This document shows positions 56,617 through 64,000 of a DNA stretch of 64,000 bases, piece after piece. Source of the DNA: Beverwykella pulmonaria (taxonomy: Eukaryota; Ascomycota; Dothideomycetes; Pleosporales; Melanommataceae); the NCBI GenBank assembly GCA_001599595.1, contig BCHH01000008.1, positions 664,220 through 728,219 of the forward strand. The letters are read 5' to 3'. How positions within the stretch are numbered: position 1 is the first letter of the stretch; each line of letters starts with the position of its first letter. The notes below the pieces were generated by a model. The model saw only the letters and a list, made by a program, of their open reading frames with translations. It was not told the DNA's origin and ran no database searches. Made by a program: the position numbers and the translations under genes.

Positions 56617-57729
56617 CTATTTGCTGGCCCGAGCGATCAACCACTGCAGAACGGCGTCGAGATTGGTCTCCTCCTTTGCGCTGATGCCGTAGCAGCTCAC
56701 CTCGCGGTGCGACACTGCTTTCAGGTCCAGGGCTTCGATCAACTCGTCCACCGAGAGCTTGTCGGAGAGGTCCGACTTGTTCCCGAGGACAAGAAGCGGA
56801 ATGCCCTCTAACGCGGGCTTCTCAAGCAAGAGCTTGAGTTCCTCGCGGGCGACCGGCAGCGCAGCCCTGTCAGCTGAGTCGACGATGAATCTGAAGCCAT
56901 GAGCGAGCGCACTCTCCACGACAAAGAAAACGAGCCTTACACGATGGCATTCACGCCGCGGCAGTATCTCTCCCACATGGAACGGAATCGGGGCTGCCCT
57001 CCCAGATCCCAGCTATATCGCCGATCGAGGTCAGCAGACACACCTCCACGGGACAGATTATCCAAGGCCCTGCAAGGCTGGTTCGAACAGGCTTGGCGCT
57101 GCAAGAGCCGGACGTGCGTGACCAAGATTTGATATCAGAAGTACTTACCACTTCAAGGTTACATGCCCTTTTTGGACGCGCTTCATGTTGAAGCCAACCG
57201 TCGGGATGGAGCTATGGCCAGGTGTTAGCGCATGGACCAACCCAAGTGGAACTCCAGGTTGCGCGGAGCATTGCGAACGGGACAGGGAACGACACAGGTC
57301 ACCGCCGGCTTGCGCAACCTGAAGCGAGCATTGACGTACTCGACAGTGAACTCGCCTCCCTAGAACGCCGTCGGTCAGCACAGTTCCATCGAAAGAGTCT
57401 TGTCCATGCTGCACAAGGATTGCTTCCATGGGGAGAGACTCACCGCCAGAACCCTCAAGAGCGAAGTCTTGCCGGCATTCTGCAGCCCGATCATGGTGAT
57501 GTCCATCTCGGTGGCCCTATGCAGCGGGAACAATCAGCAACCACGTCTCAGCGTCGTCGATTCGGGTTTTTGCTTTTTTGCGGAACTCAAATTTGATGGG
57601 GGTGCAGTTATCAAATAGCGCACGAGGCGGCGAGGACGGGGACACAGCGGGCAGACGTGGGCAGGAGGGAACGACAAACCAGAACAGGCGCAGGAGCCAG
57701 TCGTAGATGCGGCGGAATATGCTGGCCAT
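56617..57729 (-). CDS. ARL8: Arf-like small GTPase ARL8
   Basis: Small GTPase that in animals ties lysosomes to kinesin; in fungi it is linked to vacuole or endosome motility. Six exons: 57680-57729, 57444-57516, 57340-57359, 57149-57211, 56941-57012 and 56617-56890 (183 aa). Exon 3 is only 20 nt. All phases match. P-loop: [17 protein letters not shown]. Switch 1: [21 protein letters not shown]. Switch 2: [24 protein letters not shown], which is diagnostic for Arl8. Base recognition: LVLGNKSDL, later [20 protein letters not shown]. The N-terminus [17 protein letters not shown] is an amphipathic helix without the myristoylated Gly2 of Arf, also typical of Arl8. It is divergent from the RPA135 gene. 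Confidence 0.96.
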
Positions 57730-58297
57730 GATGAGCGGATGTGAGAGGTGGTGATGGCCGCGGGAGTTGTGGTGGTGGGTTTCTGCCTGAGAAGGATGCT
57801 AGACGATGGGCGGAGGGTTGATGCTTGTAGGCGGAGGGGCTCCAAGGATTGGCGGGCAGAGTCTGGCGCGATCTCAGCGTGATCTAGGTAGCCGCAGCAA
57901 CGATAGAGAATGGCAATGCGTTTGTGCACATCAAGCTCATGCAAGCAAATACAGCAGAGAAGTGAGGGATGAGGGAAGCTGTCTGCGCCGCCCTAAGAGT
58001 GGCAGATGCACCCAGAACCCCGTGACGTGCGGGCGGGCCATTGTTGGAAGCCAGGCTCGCTAATGATAGCGGCTGCACTAGTGGTATCGGCGAACTTTTT
58101 TTCGTGAGTGGCTGCACGGGCTGTCGAGATTCACCCGCGCACACAGCTCACCACACTCCCCCCCGCTGTGTACGGTGCCCGCCCGCGAGGCCTGAGAGGA
58201 CACACCGAGCTCACTTGTGAGCGTGCACTCTTTGCTGCTTCACCCCCCCTCCCTCCCGCAGCCCGGCGTGGCAGACAGAAGCAGCATCCCCACCGCC
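57730..58297. promoter_or_regulatory. Divergent promoter region (ARL8 / RPA135)
   Basis: 568 bases between two divergent start codons. GC-rich near the RPA135 side. No TATA box or other definite element recognised. Confidence 0.4.
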
Positions 58298-61200
58298 ATG
58301 GCGCCCTCGGCGACGAACACGCAATGGTCGACAGAATTCGACACTGCGCGACGACAGCGCCTCTTCCAGAGCCCCCCCAAGGACCATACGGCATACCCCA
58401 TGCTTGCTGCCGCCGTCGAGCCGCACATTGACTCCTTCAACTCGGTCTTCTCACGCGGTGGGCTGCTCGAGCACGCTCTCGAGGACATTGGCACCAAGGT
58501 GTTTCTGGACGGCAATCCGTATGCACCGCCCGGCACCGACACGCCACGGAACAGGCTCTCTGTTCGTATCCAGGAGGTGTTCCTCGACAAGTCGGTGCTG
58601 CCCACGAGCAACAAGTTTGTCGTCAAGAACCGCAACATCCTTCCTGCGGAATGCAGAGAGCGGCACGCGACGTACCGCGGCAAGCTGCGCGCTCGCATCG
58701 AGTACAAGGTGAACAACGGCGACTGGCAGGAGCAGGTGCGGGACCTGGGCTATGTGCCGCTGATGCTGAGGGTGAGTGCTCTCTGCTAGTCCCCAGGCCC
58801 TAGCCACCCAATCTGTCGCTAATTGCGCTCGTAATAGTCGAACCGATGCCACCTCGAGAATATGAGCCCGGACCAGCTCGTCAAGGCCAAAGAGGAATCC
58901 GAAGAACTCGGCGGATACTTCATCGTGAACGGCATCGAGAAGATAATCCGCATGCTGCTGGTAAACAGGCGCAACTTCCCAATGGCTATCAAGCGAGGCG
59001 CCTTTATGAAGCGTGGGCCAGGATACACACAATTCGGTATCGTCATTCGGTGCGTGCGCCCCGATCAGACGTCGCAGACCAATGCGCTGCACTATCTGAA
59101 CGATGGCAACGTCAACCTGCGATTTTCGTGGAGGAAGGCCGAATATCTAGTACCCGCCATGATGGTTCTCAAAGCGCTAGTCGAGACAAATGACCGGGAG
59201 ATCTACGAGGGCATCGTTGGTGCAGCTGGGTCCGAAGGCCTTGAGGACAAGCAGTTCGTGACCGATCGTGTGGAATTGCTTCTCCGTACGTACAAGGTGT
59301 ACGGGTTACACTCGCAGGCCAAGACTAGGGCGTATCTCGGACAGAAATTCAAGGTCGTTCTACAGATCCCGGACGACACAAGCGATGTAGATGCGGGCAC
59401 CGAGTTCCTGAGGAAGATCGTGCTACCCCATTTGGGGGCCAACAACGTCACGGAGAGCCAGGACGCAGACAAGTTCAGGATGCTCCTTTTCATGATCCGA
59501 AAGCTGTACGCTTTGGTGGAAGGCGACTGCGCCGTCGACAATCCTGATGCCGTCCAAAGCCAGGAGGTCTTGCTGGGAGGCCACCTTTTCGGGCAGATTA
59601 TGAAAGAAAAATTGGATGAGTGGCTAAACTCTTTGCGACTTCTACTGCAAGATTGGGGACGGCGAAATGAATGGCCTACCTTCACCTCTCCCCAGTTCCA
59701 GCGAGATTTCGTCCCAAAGGTTCTCAAGAGGAGTAACGAGAACATCGGTCAGGCTATGGAGTACTTCCTGTCGACCGGAAACCTTGTGAGTCCCACGGGA
59801 TTGGATCTCCAACAAACGGCTGGATTCGTCGTAGTTGCGGAGAAGATCAACTTCTACCGCTTTATTAGTCACTTCCGCATGGTGCACAGAGGTGCCTTCT
59901 TCGCTCAGCTTAAAACCACTACAGTACGAAAACTCCTACCAGAGAGCTGGGGCTTTCTATGTCCTGTCCACACTCCTGATGGAAGCCCGTGTGGGCTACT
60001 CAACCACTTTGCGCACAAGTGTAAGTTGGCCACAGAAAGTGTCGATGTTTCGGCGATCCCCGGGCTGGTTGCGCAGTTGGGTGTATCGAGTACATCCTCC
60101 GCGTCCCTTGATGCCAGTGTCGTGGTACAGCTGGACGGCCGAGTTTTAGGTTTCTGTTCACCAAAGCAAGCCAAAGTGATCGGGGACACTCTCCGATACT
60201 GGAAAGTCGAAGGGACACACAGTGTACCACTTGAGCTGGAAATTGGCTATATTCCCAATTCCGAGGGCGGGCAATATCCTGGAGTCTACATGTTCTCACA
60301 ATCCGCGCGCATGTATCGACCAGTCAAATACCTGCCGCTCGGCAAGCTAGACTATGTCGGACCGTTTGAACAACCGTTTATGTCGATAGCATGCACAGAA
60401 CCAGAGATCGTGTCAGGCGACTCAACACATGTTGAATACGACCCGACCAACATTTTGTCCATTCTCGCTAACATGACACCCTTCTCCGACTTCAACCAGT
60501 CCCCCCGAAATATGTACCAGTGTCAGATGGGAAAGCAGTCAATGGGAACTCCTGGGACTGCTTCGCGATACCGAACAGACAATAAGACCTACCGAATCCA
60601 GACTGGTCAAACTCCTGTCGTGCGACCACCTCTCCATAACGAGTATGGTTTAGACAACTTCCCGAACGGAGCGAATGCTGTTGTGGCTGTGATATCCTAC
60701 ACAGGGTATGACATGGACGACGCTATGATCATCAACAAATCTGCACATGAACGCGGTTTTGGTCACGGTACTATTTACAAGACTAAAATATGTGACCTTG
60801 CGGAGGGCGCCGGAAGAAGCAAATCTGCCAGGTCTGTGTCTAAGCTATTTGGGTTTGCCCCCGATGGGTTAGTTAGAGCGAGCTGGAGAGAAACACTCGA
60901 CGATGATGGATGGCCTCGAATTGGGACATTGTTGAAATACGGTGACATCATCGCTGCATGGCATACTGTCTCTCTCGATTCTGCGTCTGGAGAGTACGTT
61001 AATCGCGATGGGGCAACCAACTTCTTTAAGTATAAGGAGGACGAAGTCGCCTTTGTAGAAGAAGTTCGAATCATTGGCTCCGAGTCCGGCACAGAGCCTT
61101 GTCAGAAAATCAGCATCAAGCTTCGCGTTCCTCGATCCCCAGTCATTGGCGACAAGTTCTCGTCCCGCCACGGCCAGAAAGGTGTCTTGTCACAAAAATG

Positions 61201-61987
61201 GCCGGCCGTCGACATGCCTTTCTCGGAATCCGGAATTCAACCCGATGTCATCATCAATCCGCACGCTTTTCCCTCTCGAATGACCATTGGCATGTTCGTG
61301 GAATCTCTTGCCGGGAAAGCCGGGGCGCTCCACGGCATAGCCCAAGATTCGACACCCTTCCGCTTTGACGAGCAGAATAGGGCTGTTGATTACTTCGGCC
61401 ATCAGCTTATGAAAGCGGGATACAATTACTATGGAAATGAGCCCATGTACAGTGGAATCACTGGCCAGGAGCTCGCCGCAGATATCTATGTCGGAGTCGT
61501 CTACTACCAACGTCTAAGGCACATGGTCAACGACAAATACCAAGTCAGAACCACAGGTCCGATCAACCAACTCACAGGCCAACCGATCAAAGGACGAAAG
61601 AAGGGTGGCGGTATCCGTGTCGGAGAGATGGAGCGTGATGCTTTACTTGCGCATGGAACAGCTTTCCTTCTCCAGGACCGCTTGATGAACTGCTCGGATT
61701 ACACAAAAGCCGCGATTTGTAGGCGTTGCGGAAGTTTCCTCTCGACTACACCCACGGTTAGCGAGTTTGATAAGAAGAAGAAGGGAGGGAGTACTGTGAG
61801 GTGTCGACGTTGTGCGACATTGGCTGCTGGCGTGGAGAGCAAGAGCGAGATTTGGACGGATGGGCAGGGGATTAGGTATACGGGAGGTGCTGATGTGGCT
61901 GTCGTTGCTGTGCCGGGAGTGCTGAAGTATTTGGATGTGGAGCTGGCGAGTATGGGTATTAGACTTAAGTTTAAGGTCGAGCCTTAA
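58298..61987 (+). CDS. RPA135: DNA-directed RNA polymerase I second-largest subunit RPA135
   Basis: Catalytic-core subunit of RNA polymerase I, which transcribes rDNA in the nucleolus. Two exons, 58298-58771 and 58838-61987, intron 66 nt (1207 aa, close to the yeast protein). SNRCHLENMSPDQLVKAKEE and ELGGYFIVNGIEKIIRMLL are lobe/fork signatures. The hybrid-binding and active-site region has ESWGFLCPVHTPDGSPCGLL, YTGYDMDDAMIINKSA, GDKFSSRHGQKGVLSQKWP and DVIINPHAFPSRMTIG. MVNDKYQVRTTGP and the C-terminal zinc site (AICRRCGSFLS and VRCRRCATL) complete it. The N-terminal segment (HIDSFNSVFSRGGL) and overall divergence assign it to Pol I rather than Pol II (RPB2) or Pol III (RPC2). The start has a strong context (GCCATGGC). 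Confidence 0.96.
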
Positions 61988-62167
61988 GGTATGGTGGTGT
62001 TGAACAATGTAGCATTATTTGGCGCACGGGGGGAAACGTTTAGCGGCATACTGGCGTCAATCAGACTAAAAGTTCATTCGATTTCAAGAATTTCCATTCA
62101 TACTTTTTGCAATCCCCACTCCTATCTATCGTCTCTCCATGCCGTCCTGAGGTTCAACTCCGCTTTC
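61988..62167. other. Convergent 3' region (RPA135 / dihydroorotase)
   Basis: 180 bases between two stop codons; AT-rich, with nothing distinctive. Confidence 0.4.
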
Positions 62168-63499
62168 CTACTTCCATTCCACCTTCCATGTCCTCTCACC
62201 CCTCCTGAATGGCACAACCTGCACCCCTAACCCGCTCTTCCCTAACACCCCCACAATCTCCTCGGCCCCCTTCCTCAACACGATTCTCTCCGCCCTCCCA
62301 TCGCCAACGCCGTAAAACTTTCTCCCCCACCCTCCCAGAAAACCCTCCAAAACCTCCTTGCTCACATCCTTCTCCTCAATCACGCCTCTCTTCACCCCAA
62401 CCTCTAGCGCATCCAACACCAACCCGACGGCATACGGTTGCGTAAACACGCCCGCCGCAATCCGATCCTCGCCCCTCTTCTTCGTACTCTCATGCGGCGC
62501 GGAATCCGTCCCCAAAAAGAACCTCCCCTGGCTCGAAACCACTGCGCGGAGCAAAGCATCCCGATCCTCGGGCGTCTTAGCCACGGGCTTGCAGAAACAA
62601 AACGGGTCGCCAGCCCAGTCGTCTATTACAAGGGATAAATGATGCGCCGTTATCGTTCCAGCGACGGTAGGGCCACAGGCGCGGACAGCAGCGATGGCAG
62701 AGGCGGTACTGCAGTGCTCGAGGATGATGCGGAGGTTGGGGAAGCGCGTGTGCAAGTCTTTTAGCGTGGGGAGGAACGAGGATTCCGCGTTTAGGATGGT
62801 GATGGCTGGTTGAGTGGAGGAGGTGGCAGAGGCAGAGGAATGCGTAGAGGGCACTTCGCCGTGTAAATTGAGAATGAGGTCGCAGGATTCCATGGCCGCG
62901 AAGATGGGGTAGAAGAGCGCGTAGTCGAGGACGCCAGAGGACGAGTTCTGCCTCCCTCATACATATTAACATCCAATTCGAGCATTCACAGAAAAGAGAC
63001 AACGTGGAGCTAGAGCAGCTTACCGTTGTCACGCCCGCAGGATACGACTTCACGCCCGTAATCCCGGCCTTCTTCGCCTCGCGAATGATATCCGGCGTGA
63101 GCGATTCGTGCAAGTAGAGAGACATGAGGTACTCGACGTTAGGCTCGATAGCTTGCAGACGGTCGCGATACGAGAGACATTGCTCGATAGTCGTAATTGG
63201 CGGGACGAGGTTGGGCTTTTGTCATATTCAGCAATAGAAACCCAGAGAACGCAACGAAAGACGGCTATAATGCAGGGAATGGGGACTCAAATAGCGGCGA
63301 ACGACCGAAATGCATAGGAATATTAAGAAGGATAATAAAGAGCGTGCGGAATTTTATATCATACCATGACATACACCTGATTCACACCCCCCTCTCGAAT
63401 CGTGGGGGTGACTAGCTGCGACATTTCGCTGTCTCGCAAGTGGACGTGGGCATCGAATGCCGCCGGCAGCTCCATCTCTTCAAGTTTTGTGAACTCCAT
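62168..63499 (-). CDS. URA4: Dihydroorotase
   Basis: Third step of pyrimidine synthesis: cyclises N-carbamoyl-L-aspartate to dihydroorotate. Three exons: 63365-63499, 63024-63215 and 62168-62947, with introns of 149 and 76 nt (368 aa). It is the monofunctional type found in fungi and proteobacteria, not the CAD fusion. Metal ligands: His18 and His20 in DAHVHLRD, the carboxylated Lys101 in GVKSYPAG, then His in LNLHGEVP and ILEHCSTA, and Asp in FFLGTDSAPHE. VMPNLVPPITT crosses the first intron and VTTNSSSGVLDYALFYPIF the second, both in phase 0. The C-terminal end (VPFRRGERTWKVEWK) fits the family. The start MEFTKLEEMELPAAF is the first ATG of the frame. Confidence 0.96.
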
Positions 63500-64000
63500 C
63501 CTTGTCACTGTGTTCAAAACGGAATTTGTTGCTTGTGTAGTCGAGCGTTATATTCAAGTCGAGAGAGCGAGATCGGGCAAGAGCTAATTTCTTGGAGCTA
63601 ACCTCAATTAGGTGGCCGTAGATGCATGACCATCAAGTTCCACTTTATTAGCAGTCTCCCTGAAAAGAGAGCTCAAAGACGACAAATTATCAATCGAGAT
63701 GGATTGAAATTGGTGTAATCGAGAGACTCGGAAATGATATACCTGGCCCTGGCACTTTTCAAACTTCTACGGCCCTCATCGCCAACTGCGTCGCAATCGA
63801 AGGGTAAAGATATCTATTTATGAATATATAGCTTTATAGAATCGATATATGCATATGCCTGCCCGCTAATAGACCACTAGATAGAAACGCCGGCCATCAC
63901 CATCCAACAATTCCTAGACCATGATCCCATCCAGTCTAAAGGAACCCAACCCAAAACCATCATGAAACCCAGAGCTAGAGTAGAGAGGCATGAGAAGAGA
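63500..64000. other. Upstream region of the dihydroorotase gene
   Basis: About 500 bases to the window edge. Promoter of the dihydroorotase gene and sequence beyond; no gene recognised on either strand. Confidence 0.4.

Overview
The window is nuclear DNA of a filamentous ascomycete (Pezizomycotina, possibly Dothideomycetes). Genes sit on both strands without operons. Introns are mostly 45-80 nt with GT-AG ends and CTRAY-type branch sites. The gene set is typical of moulds: HET-domain genes, an AA9 lytic polysaccharide monooxygenase, a Zn2Cys6 regulator and fungal-type P450 and flavoenzymes. Exon structures were rebuilt by hand from reading frame, splice signals and recall of the protein families. 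No database search was possible.

Left part (1-13.6 kb). A copper amine oxidase runs off the left edge, followed by a secreted AA9 monooxygenase with a signal peptide and four exons. Next comes a decayed proline/glycine-rich gene with in-frame stops. A HET-domain gene follows, fused to a WD40 remnant and nine near-identical ankyrin repeats. A TA-flanked 173-bp MITE and a dynamin-like GTPase come after it. Then there is a short array of tandem palindromes.

Centre (13.6-36.4 kb). A RING-FHA protein and the DEAH-box helicase Prp22 share a short divergent promoter. They are followed by a P450, an alpha/beta hydrolase, an Old Yellow Enzyme and a Fungal_trans_2-type regulator. These four neighbours form a plausible small metabolic island. 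It is bounded by a second HET gene with hairpins upstream, then by the 3'-end processing factor Cft2/CPSF100.

Right part (36.4-64 kb). A Zn2Cys6 regulator lies behind a very long leader-like region. Further on, a full-size ABCG transporter of YOL075c type converges on a PHBH/TetX-like FAD monooxygenase. Beyond these is a decayed HET relic with a GA microsatellite, then an RCR-type membrane protein. The window ends in housekeeping genes: ARL8 GTPase (six exons, one of only 20 nt), RNA polymerase I subunit RPA135, and a monofunctional dihydroorotase (URA4).

Two layers are interleaved: conserved genes for RNA processing, transcription, trafficking and pyrimidine synthesis, and accessory genes for self/non-self recognition, redox tailoring, efflux and biomass degradation. 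The signs of rapid change (stops compatible with C-to-T mutation, repeat expansion, MITE, chimeric HET protein) all lie in the accessory layer.
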